From positions 1,302,001 to 1,366,000 of the forward strand of contig OZ005698.1 in the NCBI GenBank assembly GCA_963930775.1: a stretch of 64,000 nucleotides of DNA, written 5' to 3'. The notes beneath the pieces were generated by a model that was not told the DNA's origin, made no database searches, and was given only the letters and a program-made list of their open reading frames with translations. Positions 1 through 17,618 of this stretch are shown one piece after another (position 1 is the first letter of the stretch; each line of letters begins with the position of its first letter). The DNA comes from Cliona cf. orientalis (taxonomy: Eukaryota; Porifera; Demospongiae; Clionaida; Clionaidae). Made by a program: the position numbers and the translations under genes.

Positions 1-1132
1 AACCCATCGATCCGGATGTTTACATTATGCATGCCACATGCATTGTCTCGCTGGGGGCCATGAACTCAGAGTACATAACTCTTGGTACAATCCATATCTG
101 TGAACAAAGGTGCAAACACATCTCTACACACTCTCCCCCTCCCTCTCCCTCTTTACATATTATTTATTTGGAGGGCGGCCGGTTGGGGGATCGAGCACAG
201 GAATTTCTCTACCCCCCTCCCCCCCCCCCCAGTGCCCCCCAGCTATGCATAAGCCTGAAACAAGCCTGCCCCCACTAAACTCCACTGTACATCACTTGCA
301 AACCAATTGTGTAAACTTTACAGTACAGGGGATGTACTTGTGAACGCTGAACCTATAGCCTGTCTGAGGTTTGCAGAATCTGTTGCAGCTGTTGTTTTTT
401 ATTTACAAGTTCAGTAGTACCTGACACTTAATAATATTATAGTAATAATAGTAATATTATTATTGTGCTACTACTGACCTCTCAGTGCACCTAGTATAAT
501 AGTAGCCTTCATTATCTGGTCTATTAACAGTTCTGTCAACATCTTATGACAAGAATATAATTTATCCTGGCAAATGTATTGGCCTTAGCCAAAAAATATG
601 ATCTATATTATGAACTAGAGATTTTGACCTATTGGCTGCAGAGGTGATATTCTGTAAACCAGTTGTAGATACATCTTTTTTTGGTGCCTTCTATATATAC
701 ATGTATAGCTAACAGTTTGAAGTAATGGTTTATTCGGTATAGATCACCAAGTTAAAACTTCACCAAATGGTGGTAAGCATTCAGATTGCCAAATTTCAAC
801 ATCACCAATACCAATGGAGAGCCATTTCGCCAAATTTACCCACTATACGGTACGCAAACACTACCTGTCTGGATAGGTACTGTGACTGACTGAAGGAGGC
901 CAACCAACTTAAAACATTCCATATCTGTAACTTGAAACTTAACTTGAATAAATTAATAATTGAAGTGTTAGCATAGTCTGAGATACAAAAAGAGGGTTGC
1001 ATAACAGTCAGTGTACTTTGTATAGGGAGGAGTGGACATAGCAGCCCTCCCAAGGTGTTAGTAAGGTGTCAAGTTCTTGTTAAGAGAGCTGTCAGAGTGT
1101 AATGAGGTTAATTGAAATTCTAAGGAGTAAGT
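1..1132. other. Intergenic, no gene recognised
   Basis: I see no convincing coding exon here. The stretch is AT-rich, with short C-rich and CT-rich tracts around 130-240 and small ATT repeats around 430-470. The open frames are short and lack codon structure. Confidence 0.4.
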
Positions 1133-1160
1133 GATGATGGGCAAGCTTGTATGTACACAG

Positions 1161-2910
1161 CCATGGTTATCTCAACAGCTAGCCTATGGTATGGAGTCTA
1201 GGGGGTACCTGCTCTATGACCTCCAAGGGACCATTGAATATCATTGGAGGGACAGTAGGTAGGTGGGTGGGGGAGTAGAATAATATTATTGTGAAATTAA
1301 CCAACATCTGTAACTATTAGATTTTGGTAGCAGTCACTACTGACCAATTAACATACTACTAATAACCCTCTAGCTATCCCACAATCTGGGCACTGAAAAC
1401 GTTACGTCATATAAAGTGTGACATTTTTGTCCTTTTTGGCTTTCCATGGCTGGTGCAAACGTCTGTTAAATAGCTGTATAATAGAGTGCCCCTTATTATT
1501 AGTATAGTCCTCACCAAGGAGATCGTAAATAATTGTCCAGGCCAAGGGGTCACAGTCAGAGATCATGACTTCACTCATAACTGCACGACTCCAGGCTAGG
1601 CTAAGCCCACCCCCCTAAGAGTTGGCCAGGGCAATTGCTAACATAATATATCAGTGTTCTGAAGAGATCTCCTCTGAACCTTGCTGTGTGGTGATTTTCA
1701 TCTTGCCGCTGTTTACTGTTACTCGTGCCGTCTCAGTGTTATTATTCTTTTCCAAAACACTTCCAGTTAGGACGATTGGTGAGTGAAGTCATGGTACAAT
1801 ACTTGTACTGCACCTCCTTAAGCCTTGGATCCCTTTTCCCTGCATAAACTGTGAGAGGTCAACCCAACCACTGAATAGTCCAAAAAACACATCTCATCTT
1901 CCATGTTGGTCCATAGAGGGTTCATAGCACAATTCGGAGTGTGTTATGTCAGAGGACAGGAGCCCTGAGAGGCACACGTGCATTTTGGTCAGTGGCTGGT
2001 TGAAACCTGCTAACTGAACTGGCTGCGTGCTGAGTAAGTGGATACAACTCCAGTGGCTCCACCCACGCATCTGTAATATGCACAATAGCTGGTACACTGC
2101 ACAGCATACCCGGGCTTAAATTATAAGAGATGTTGTGTAATGTTGTTAAGCTTAGCCCGCCCACGCATTTGCTCCCCTCCCCTCCCAGCATACGTATGCA
2201 TGGTGACTACTGGTGGTTGCGTAACTTGGCCTGGATGAGGACCGCAGCACACTCTCAGAGGCTGCACAAAAATTTGTATCTGAGGTCAGCCATGCATTCG
2301 CACCTATCTATAGTAACAACCATGCATGATATCGTGGTATATAAAGCTGGCGTTATCAATCTGGTATATGTATATTATAGTGGCAATCTGTTTGCATAAA
2401 ATTCAGTAAGACACCTCCAGGTTATGTAGGACATGCACAATATTATATTATTATAGCTGTAGTAAGATGGTGTGTTTTTGTGTGAAGTTTCCCTCAAGTG
2501 TGCAGGCCCTCAGAGAGAGAGGAGAGGGACATTTTTGTGTGTAACTGTAGGTCTACCTATGCTTTATACAGCTTCTCCTAGTCCAACCAAACTGAGGATA
2601 TGCAGCATGATTGTACTTTTTAGTACAAGTTCAAAATCACTATTAATTGTAATCCATAATCACAATAATGACTGATTGGGTCATTAGATCCAGCTGCCCT
2701 AAATGGTAGCAGCTGCTTATATATTATTAGCATTCTAGGGATTATCTTGAAGTGGGGTTATAACATTTTTTTGTTTCTGCAGGTCTTCATTCTTGGATAT
2801 TGTGGCGGTCTGCTTATGCGACTGGCCTGGGAAGTTGGCAGCTGAGAATGCAGGTGCCTATCGATTGGTTCAAGACGTTCTTTTTCGGACGAGACACCTC
2901 TAGATTTTAG
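1161..2910 (+). CDS. Possible 3' exons of an unrecognised membrane protein
   Basis: Three exon-like pieces can be read on the plus strand. About 1161-1254 follows an ACACAG acceptor and reads LAYGMESRGYLLYDLQG. About 1665-1778 (or from 1655) has a hydrophobic run CVVIFILPLF and a GTGAGT donor. 2783-2910 follows TTTCTGCAG, is in matching phase 1, and ends WFKTFFFGRDTSRF then TAG. The last two join in frame without a stop. The join of the first to the second depends on which donor is used (1254 or 1258). I do not recognise the family. If real, earlier exons lie to the left, possibly outside the window. It could also be chance open frame, since no long domain is visible. Confidence 0.3.
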
Positions 2911-3445
2911 TCATATTTTTAGCAGTCAATAATCAGATGAACATGTGATAGCATAACTTGTGTAGCATTTGCATTTTAAAAATTCCTGGCATGACATGTG
3001 ATATGATAATAAGCTTGCATACTATATCGACATCGATTAATAGGATTAATTACGTCATCGATGACGCAACGATTCATAGTACTATAGACTAGTGCGTACG
3101 CGTACGTACGCATGCTAGCTAGCTAAAGAGAGCTGTCGAGTTGGTCTAAAGGGAAGTATCGCCTCGTCTACTTCTATTGTATGGTGTGGTGTGGAGTTGA
3201 GAAATCACTAACAGGATAGACACAGTAGCACATATAAAGAGAGAAGGCTACGTACGTGGAGAGGATATGGTTCGATCACCGTTCTAGCACCCGAGCTTCT
3301 TTCTTGTGAGAACTGTAGCTCTTCAATCCGTCAGCAGACTGCCAAACCGTTTCGCTTCATATACACACACGTTCAAAGGTCCCAGAAACCGAACTTTGGA
3401 GGAAAGTGTCAAATTATTTGGTACTATCAATTTTCCATATACTTC
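2911..3445. other. Intergenic and 5' flank of ADO
   Basis: No coding sequence recognised. It contains a run of alternating ACGTAC/GCTAGC-type palindromes at about 3090-3125. The upstream part is AT-rich. No TATA box is obvious before the ADO start. Confidence 0.4.
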
Positions 3446-8756
<5,311 letters not shown>

Positions 8757-9242
8757 TCGTTTATTGTCAGACATAAAATTATTATTATCGTTCTGTTCCA
8801 TGTCATAGTACAGCAGTACAGTGACCATATTATTATGTCAGAGGTCAACCTTGTTTTGTATTAATGTACATTTATTGTCCCTCTATGTGACCGGATATCG
8901 TTTTAATATTTTATGTCCCTTTCATAATAAACCAGAAGAAAATGTTATTGTTGTGATAGTGCAGTTTAACTGTGTGAACATAGCAAGTGCTGACGACCTT
9001 TACCAAATATCTTAATTATTAATCCCAGGTTCAAAAAAGCACACTGTGCCAGGGTTTTGCACAAAATTAGGCATTTTGCTCAAGTTGCTTTGTCAAAAAT
9101 TTATTCTACTACAACTGATTGTCCTGTGCTATGAATACTTTATTGTGGTTTGAGGAATAGGGTGTTGGGAAAATATGTCACATGATATATAGCTATAGAA
9201 AGCACCTTGCATGATCTTCTTTGCTTAGTGTGCTGAGTAATT
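8757..9242. other. ADO 3' flank and kinase 5' flank
   Basis: AT-rich spacer between two same-strand genes. An AATAAA-like motif (CATAATAAACC) lies near 8925 and may serve ADO polyadenylation. No further gene seen. Confidence 0.4.
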
Positions 9243-11369
9243 ATGAGTGCTGTGAGACCAGCAACATTCACTGGATTTGATCCCTACAAGCTGACTGGAG
9301 TTAGAGTGACAGATCGAAAGCTGGGACATGGCTCCTATGCTACTGTGCTAGAACTGGAGTACATGGGACTGAAATGTGCTGGCAAGAAGATCCATGAACT
9401 GCTGCTAGAGCAGGGAGATGCCAGCTACACTGTTCGCAGATTTGAGGAAGAATGTCGTCTGCTCAGTCAAGTGCGCCACCCCAACATAGTTCAGTTTCTA
9501 GGAGTGTATTTCCAGCAAAGAGTGCAAGCACCCATCCTAGTCATGGAGTTTCTCCCCACCGACCTCACCTCCTGCATTGAGCAATATGGCATTCTCCCAA
9601 AGGAGATCAGCTACTCCATCCTTCACAACGTGGCTCTGGGATTGTGCTACCTCCACTGCCAAACTCCTCCCATCATTCACCGAGATCTCTCCTCCAACAA
9701 TGTCCTCCTCACCCCCAACATGACGGCCAAGATCTCTGATCTGGGTGTGGCCAGAATCCTCAACCTGACCCCTCTACAGGTCAGTCGCATGACCCAGACT
9801 CCTGGCACTCCTGCCTACATGCCACCAGAGGTGATGGTAGCCAACCCCAAATATGACACAAGTGTTGATGAGTTCTCCTACGGCATTATGATGATCCACA
9901 TGTTCAGTGGCAGGTGGCCAGAACCACAGGTTGGTCAAATTCGTGCTGAACCCGATGGAAGAATGACTCCTGTGTCTGAAGCTGAGCGACGCGAGGTGTT
10001 CCTTCGAGCTATTGGAAATGATCATCCTCTGATGGATCTCATCCTTAAATGCATCCATAACTACCCTAAATCAAGGGCTCATGCCAGCGAGATTGTGGGG
10101 CGACTAGCAGAGATGGTGATACAGTTTCCTGCCTCCTTTGCCAACCGACTGGACGAAGCAATGAGACAAATTGAAGCAATTACAAGAGAAAGCCGAGACT
10201 TAAGAGATGAGAACAGAGAACTGAGAGAAACATTGACTAAACAGAACAGAGATTTGGATGAAGCACTGAGACAAATTGAAGCACTGGATAAGGAGATAAG
10301 AGATCTAAGAGAAGAGATTGGAGACTTACGAGAAATGAGAAAAGATGGAGAATTACAGGAACTTAGAAGGAAGACTGAACTTCTAGAGATTAAAAATACA
10401 ATTAATCTACAAGACCTCTCTCCTTCTCAGGTGAGTTGATAATGTAGAATGTCTGCATTAGTGTTGAAAAATTACACCGATGTTAACAATGCACATTATT
10501 TGGGACCCAGCCACCAAATTTAATCACATTATTAATTTTATGCTCAATTGAGCTACCATGTAGAAACTATTGATTGAACCAACCGCAAAATGTATAGCAA
10601 AATTATAATATTAATACCAGTGATTTTACACAAAATGATAACGACAATACAGGTCAGTATCACTTGGAAAAAGTGTGCCGAGCTTCCAATCAAATTTAGT
10701 GATGGAAAAACTACAGTCATCAATGGCAAGATCTATTGTGGAGGAGGATGGAAAATTAATCATGATGATGATGGAGAGTACATTGTCTACTGCTATGACC
10801 CATCACAAGATCAGTGGACCACTCTACCACCACTTCCTGTCAAATACTTTAGTCTGGGTCAAGTAAGTGGCAAGCTGGTAGCTGTTGGGGGTCAGAAAAG
10901 TGCTGCCTTTAGTGAAAGTAATGAGGTACTCACGTATGATGAGCAAAGAAAGATATGGAAGAAGACCATTCCTCCCATGCCAAGAGCTAGATCATCACCA
11001 GGTGTCTTGAGCCTCCAGTCAGCACTTGTAGTGGCAGGTGGATACAGATCTGTACTATTTGGATCCAACGTTGAGGTCTTCAGAGCAGACACATTACAGT
11101 GGTATGGGATTGATCCACTACCAGTCAGTTGTAATGTTATAACATTAGTGACTATTGGTAATATATGCTATGGACTAGGAGGATACGATGGCTCCCACCT
11201 CAACCAAGCACTCTATGCTTCAATTGATGATCTCCTTGGCAATGCTGTACCAGCCAACCAGACCACCCACAGTGGTAACAGTGGTAGCAGTGAAACTCAG
11301 TCTGCTTGGAAGACACTGCCCAACACTCCAACCTATCGACCTGCTGCAGCTGTACTAGCTAGCCTATAG
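9243..11369 (+). CDS. TKL-like protein kinase fused to coiled coil and Kelch repeats
   Basis: Exons 9243-10430 and 10653-11369, joined in phase 0, give 634 aa up to the first stop. Residues about 20-290 are a protein kinase. It has a glycine loop GHGSYATV, an AGKKI lysine strand, the catalytic loop HRDLSSNN, an SDLG metal-binding motif (DLG where many kinases have DFG) and MPPEV in the activation segment. Residues about 300-392 are a charged coiled coil rich in DLRDE/EALRQIEAL repeats. The second exon is a Kelch propeller with repeated GG and W-P motifs (VAVGGQ, VVAGGY, GLGGY). The architecture is like kinase-Kelch proteins I associate with sponges; substrate unknown. The stop at 11367 falls inside a Kelch blade, and the missing end is in another frame just downstream. 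Confidence 0.85.
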
Positions 11370-11587
11370 GAGGGTATAAAACTTCTGGAGGGGGAACTGC
11401 CGAGAAGGAAGTCTACATGTACTTTCCCGCCACCAACTCCTGGATCTACATCAGTGATCTACCTACTCCACTATCAAGCACTGCAGTTGCTGTTTTATCA
11501 TCAACAGAGGTCCTAGTGATTGGAGGCCTGAGTGGTGGAATAAGAGTGAACACTGTGTACAAGGGTACCCTACATCTAAAACGATGA
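11369..11587 (+). pseudogene. Out-of-frame C-terminal Kelch segment of the kinase-Kelch gene
   Basis: Directly overlapping the stop at 11367-11369, a shifted frame continues the Kelch propeller for 72 codons to TGA at 11585. It reads GGYKTSGGGTAEKEVYMYFP, then a TNSWIYISDLPTP strand and VLVIGGLSGG. No GT-AG intron can join the two frames, and a few residues of the expected blade are missing. A small deletion (real or assembly error) would explain it. If real, the protein loses its last one to one and a half blades. Confidence 0.75.
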
Positions 11588-11817
11588 TTTATATCCTACC
11601 ACTGTGATGAGTCAATAAATTGAATAATTACATAATTCTGTAGCTATTAATATAAAGAATGAAAGCACACCGTGAGTGTACATGTATGATGATGACTTTA
11701 TAATATAGTTATACCAAGAATAAAATTAATAAATAGTATGACATTAATAATAATATTTAAATATTACGTATACAATCTGACTGGAGAGATATTGATCTTC
11801 AACCGTAGTGTATAATT

Positions 11818-11860
11818 TTTCCCGCCAAATTTTGAAAATTAGTAGCGCATTTCCCGCCAA
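11818..11860 (+). promoter_or_regulatory. Two E2F-type sites upstream of CDC45
   Basis: TTTCCCGCCAAA (11818-11829) and TTTCCCGCCAA (11850-11860) lie 32 bp apart and end about 60-90 bp before the CDC45 ATG. Both match the E2F consensus TTTSSCGC. CDC45 is an E2F target in other animals, so S-phase control is a reasonable inference. Confidence 0.65.
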
Positions 11861-11917
11861 TTTTCAAACTTACGAACCAAACAATACTCCCACCGCAAAT
11901 ATCGAGCCAAGAAGCCC

Positions 11918-14900
11918 ATGGGAATCATTGACAGAATTAAAGAAGACTTCTACCAGCGTATCTGCACCGAGGTAAGGACAATACTTGAGCTTTTCTAACC
12001 TCACACTGAAGAAATAGTACATAAACATCATTTTCTAAATAGCGCACATCATAGTAAACTCCATTTCTTGTCCCCTCTCGATCTCAGCATGTCCTGGTGT
12101 TGGCAGCGCTGGATGTGGACTCGCTGTGCGCCTGTAAAATACTGCAGACTCTGTTCAAGGCGGACAATGTCGAGCACACGCTCATTCCAGTGGCAGGAAA
12201 GACTGACCTTCAGAAAGCCTACGCTGATCACTCAGAACAGGTATGTTGTATCATGCAAGATCAGTTGTATAGTATCGTCATGTCATAATATCATAGTAAT
12301 GAAGTTTTTGAAGCACATGTTGCCTGAAAGAATTTCCATAGTCTACAATCTTTTGCTCTCTCTCTCTCCCTCTCCCCACCATTCCCCTTCTTTCACTCTT
12401 TCTCTCTCTAGGTAAAATCCGTTGTGCTTATCAATTGTGGTGGCTGCCTCAATCTACTGGAGCTACTCCAGCCCAGCGACATCGACGACGATACGGAGGG
12501 ATCGGCAGAGGTCAGAGGTCATCACTCCCGGGGGGTGACCTTCTTCATCGTGGATAGCCAGCGTCCGCTCGAGTTGGACAATGTGTACAACCAGGACCAG
12601 GTCCACGTGGTACTGAGGGAGGGGGAGGAGCTGGAGGTACCAGACTTTGACGACATCTATGCCTCGGACATGGTAAGGCAGTGTTCTCCCCAAGCAAAAT
12701 TCAAGGCATGATAGGCTAGGAGGGCATGGTGTGGGTGGAGCCTGTAGTCACATCAAAGTTTTTGGGTTATCCCTTTTCCCACATCAAAGGGAATTCTGTA
12801 CTGAAGGCTTGTTGGGCTGACATGCCTTAGGTATGCTGGAGAGAACACTGGTAAGGCTTAACCTACATGTAGTAACATGGGATGAGTAGTGACAGAGATA
12901 TAGATTTAGGATTTTTTTTCTTTCAACAACATAGGAAGCAGGGGTTCCCGAAGCTTACAGTAATATCTTATAGCTATGTTTAAGAGATGTAACCAATTAT
13001 TATTGGTGCTAACCTTAAGGGCAGACTGTGAAGGAACTATGATGAAATTGCTACTTAATCCAGGAAGTAGTAGCCAAAGTGAAGGATAGAGTACAGTAAC
13101 TACGTAGATAAAACCACTCCTGAAATGAGGAAATGCAGTCACTTTTGCACTGTTTTCAAGGGTGTACCCACGGTGTAAATTCCACTGTACTAATATGTGT
13201 CAAACTTTCATTTTTGTTATTCCACACCCCCCCCCCCCCCCACCCTTCCAGGATGAAGACAGCTATGATGATGAGTACTATAGCGATGAGGACAGTGGAC
13301 CAAGGAGCAAGAAGAGAAGAGCTGACGGAGAGGTGAGGAATCTTATCATCGTCTTCTTGGTATCTTAGTCCCTTTATTTTGGTTCACAGAATTCTTACGA
13401 AGCTAGAAAAAGAAAACATTTGTGGCGCCGGAAAAGGTATTGATAATTTCTTAATGGACTTTTTTTTTTCTAGAAATTAGTTTCATTGTGTCATATTATC
13501 ATAGGGAGGAGATCATGTATAAGTATTATGAGTTCAGCAGCTACAGCACAGCAGTAAGTTCATAATGTTAGCACAGTATTCAGAGGTTCCGTACACACTA
13601 GCCAAATTAGCCATTTGCTACTGTTCCCTTCTTTCTCTTTGACTATAATGGCTGCATGATTTTGTAAGCTTCGGGAATCCCGAGATTATCTATCTATACC
13701 TGAAAAATCTTAATCATCTAAATGCTATCTTATTTACTGTGTCTTGATCACAGAGCCAATTGCTCCTTTAGAGCACAATTTAATCTTTATCTCTGCTTCC
13801 CCAGGCCTCCCTGGTGATGTACGAGCTAGCCTGGAAGATGAGCCGAGACAATAACGACCTCCTCTGGTGGGCAATCATTGGACTCACCGAGCAGCTGCTC
13901 TATGAAAGGATTGACAGGTGAGTGCATGGACAGTGCAATAGCTACGATGGATCCATTATACCATCTATCGATTCGTTGTGTACAGGTCTAATGTTTCACG
14001 TACGTAATCTGTATCAGTTTTTGTTGTGTGAAGTAGCTACCTTAGTTCTTGCTACAATTGTAGAGTAAACTATGCATTTCACTTTGTATACAGGGAGAAG
14101 TATGTGACTGATATCCACCAGCTTCAGCCACACGTCATCAGGAATAACAGGAGGTAGGAGATAATCTCTTTTGTCATACTTTAATCTCAGCTTCCCTCTT
14201 TCTCCTTCCTTCTTCCGTCCTGCAGTGATGAAGAGACCCCTTCATCCATCAACTCGATGAGAATCACATTTGATAACGAGTATCCTAATTTCCATTTGAC
14301 AATTGTGCATGTAGAGCTGTACATATTTCACATTAAAGTGTGTGTGTGTACATTTTCAAGTCAGACATCAGATGTTGCTTCCTTCACCATTGGCATCTCC
14401 AGATTGAGGCTAGCCCTCTATCGACACTGGAGCCTCTACGACAGCCTCTGCAACTCAGAGTACACAGTCTGCAAGTGAGTAGTTGACAATAAGCCAGAAA
14501 ATGGATAACAGCTATTTATGTACATGTGCAAAAACACCATACACATTTGCACAGGTTGAAGATCTGGTCAATGAAGGGTCATAAGAGATTGCAGGAGTTC
14601 CTAGCAGATATGGGGTGAGCAGTGATACCTTTATGTGTTTCCATGACAACGCACATGTACACATAGCCAGATAATAAAGCTAAGTCAACCTTCACAATAA
14701 TTATTATAATACGTTATTATTCTAGTACAATGTGCTCTAATTTCTTCTTCAATTTTTTCAGTCTTCCCCTGACTCAGTGTAAGCAAAAGTTTGCTGCCAT
14801 GGACGTCCAGTCGCGGGATAACCTCAAGCAGAGTATTGGTGACTCGGCAAAGAAGTACCAGCTGGATAACATCACCTACAGCTCATTTATTGCCCAGTTT

Positions 14901-17102
14901 GGCTACAAGACAAAGGTATTAAGAGCTCTTGTGCTATTCAATGAGAGTAGCTGTACATGTAGACATGAATGACTGCAAAGGCCTCCATCTAATATTAGGC
15001 TAAGTCTGAACTGTCATGTACGTGTATTATACAGTATGCGCTACATGCCTTCTCATGATATCACTGACTCAGTGAAAGCACATCATTCTGTTTAGAATTG
15101 ACATTGCTGTGTAATTTGGCAATAGTGCTGATAACAGCTTGTCTATAGTGTTCAACAGTTCTACACTGAGCATGATCACTAGCTAACACTGTCATCACAA
15201 TGTAGTATTTCTGTTGTAAATGGCCAGTCCTTGTCCTTAACCTTGTTCCGATACTTGAAACAGCTGCTGACTTATGCAACCACACCCCCGATAATTTCCA
15301 TATCGACTTTCAGCAGTATTTTTATATTTGTCTGTATAGCTCTTTATAGCATACATGTAGCTTATTGTTTGCCCTCACAAGTTATAACCAAAATTCTTCA
15401 TCAGTTGATCTTCACCCCCCCCCCCCCCCCCCCCCAACTTCAAAAAGTTTCTAGAAAAATCCCTATTTGTGATACATTTTCTGTACACTCTTGTGTATGC
15501 ACACAATATACATTGTATATAGCTTTGTGCGTCGGACATGGTGTACTGTGCCTCGGCTGTGATGGAGTGTCCTGACAAACCTTACTCAGCTGCTTTCCTC
15601 GAAGCACTGGAGACACTGTCAAGGTACATTGACCCCCCCCCCCCCCTCCTGGAACTTCCAACATCTACATGTACTTTGAATAAGCTGAAAATTGAGTCAT
15701 TTTCGTCAGTTGGTGCATTCAAATTAGCTATTGCACTAGAACAAATACAGTAGTACTAAAGTGCTAGAACATGCCTGATTTCCACTTCCTGAAGAACCAG
15801 CAATAATATTGATTTTGACAATCCCTGAATATACGCTGTACATGTGTCTGTGCTTGTTCTGAGCATTGTTACTTGGTGATGCAGATCGAACTTGCAGAAG
15901 ATCATGGCTGGTATTGAGCAGGCTAAACAGCAGGTTAGTGAAGCACTTGTATACTCATGTATGTATGTGTCATGTGTACACACATGCAGCACGAGGCAAT
16001 TGTTGCTCAAATGAGAAATTTCATCGACACTCATCAGGTGGTCTGTGCCGGGCCGTTCATCTATGCCTACGTCGAAGAGGTGTGTTTCCTCTCTCTCCCT
16101 CCCCCTCTCTCTCTTCCTCTCTCTCTCTTCCTTTCTCCTCCACTCACACACTCTCTCTCTCTCTGCCCCTCTCAGCTCTCACTTTATATTGTAAAATTTC
16201 TCACACATACCAGGGTACTCCAAACGTGAAGTGTTTTTCCAAGCCACTGATGCTATCAAAGCTGGCTCGTTTCCTCAGGGAGGCATGGATTGTTCAAGTT
16301 AGTTATTATTAAAACTTAAATGTGGTTAACTAATTTATCAGTTATCTTTTTCATTGTTTACAGAATCGGAAGAACAAAGAAGTTAAGGATTTGCCGTTCA
16401 TCCTCTCTGCTCCACTGAACATAAGTGACGGTATTAAAGACATTTTTTAAACAAATCCCTCTTTGTGAATTGACCTTTGACCATGCCAAATATTTTTGGT
16501 GCTGTAGGTTCATGTTTGGTAGTGGGAGTGCCACCACAGTCAGAGGACACTGGAAGGAGGTGAGTTTGAGGTTCTCGTGACCGCTCCCCCCACCCCCGGC
16601 CCCCTTCCCTCCCCCCCACCCCCCCACCCCACACCATCCCAAACCCTTGACCATCTTAGTCCACATAATTATATAGACTGCATGACCTTTTTTGCTTTTG
16701 AATAATGTGTGTGCATGGGTGTTTCACTGTAATGGTACATGCACTCAATAGTAACACCTAGGCCTGTTACCTAATGTGGGATAACCACCCACTGGGTGGA
16801 GTGTTTTTTTTTTACTAATCAGGAGCGTGGGTACATTTTCAAATGTGAGGGTATTTTTAGTCACAGAAATTTAGCCTTGATGGTAGTGATATCAGATTGT
16901 TGTATACGAGTTGTTACTGCTCTCTCTCTCTCTCTCTCTTTCATCACTGCTCCACAGTGAATTCACCAAGGCTTTTCAGCACGCGGCAGACAGAATACAA
17001 GCAAGAGCTTCTTTTGACCACTTCAATGGATCTGTCATTCAACTGCAAAAAGACGACAGAGGGAAATTCTTTGATGCTTTGACTGCTCTGTCTGCTGTTT
17101 AG
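11918..17102 (+). CDS. CDC45: CDC45, replication helicase (CMG) subunit
   Basis: Nineteen exons: 11918-11971, 12088-12240, 12412-12672, 13252-13332, 13390-13436, 13505-13553, 13805-13917, 14094-14153, 14226-14279, 14403-14474, 14555-14614, 14762-14915, 15523-15623, 15885-15933, 15990-16079, 16214-16297, 16364-16430, 16508-16559, 16958-17102. Total 1746 nt, 581 aa, close to human (566). CDC45 joins MCM2-7 and GINS as the replicative helicase in the nucleus. Diagnostic segments are ALDVDSLCACKILQTLF (DHH-like fold), an acidic insert in exon 4 followed by KKRR, LLWWAIIGLTEQ, LRLALYRHWSLYDSLCNSEY, KRLQEFLADMG, and a C-terminal RGKFFDALTAL. Every exon junction keeps phase. Start Met chosen because MGIIDRIKEDFY aligns with the family N-terminus. 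E2F-like sites lie upstream. Confidence 0.95.
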
Positions 17103-17124
17103 TGTTTCTGTGCTAAATTTTTTA

Positions 17125-17125
<1 letters not shown>

Positions 17126-17168
<43 letters not shown>
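17126..17168. repeat. (TC)n microsatellite
   Basis: Pure CT tract in the CDC45 3' flank. Confidence 0.9.
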
Positions 17169-17172
<4 letters not shown>

Positions 17173-17618
17173 GTTTCATCACCACCAGATTCAACACCAG
17201 TAGAAGTTTGAATTTGTACATACACTGTCATGGACCCACCAACAATTATTTTCTTGTTCACTACGCAGTATAAATAATTATTATTCAGTGTTTCTTTTAT
17301 CAACATTATTTGAAACATCTTAACATGATAATAATATATTATGGTTGACTAAAGTAGCTGCTGTACATGTGTGCATGTTGACAGTACAATGTCATGGTGT
17401 TAATGTTGTATAGTATGACACCATTTCATTATTGCTCCATGTATGGGACAAAGTTATGTATTTTTTGGGGTAATAGTTTGTCTATTTTTGGATATCAGTT
17501 ATTTATAAAAGTGGCTGTAACTGGTGTCTGTGACACTTTACTCATAGTCTGCACTAGCTGTGCATAGTTTGTGGACTAAGTTAATGCGCCGCAGTCAATC
17601 TGAATAATTATCATCACT

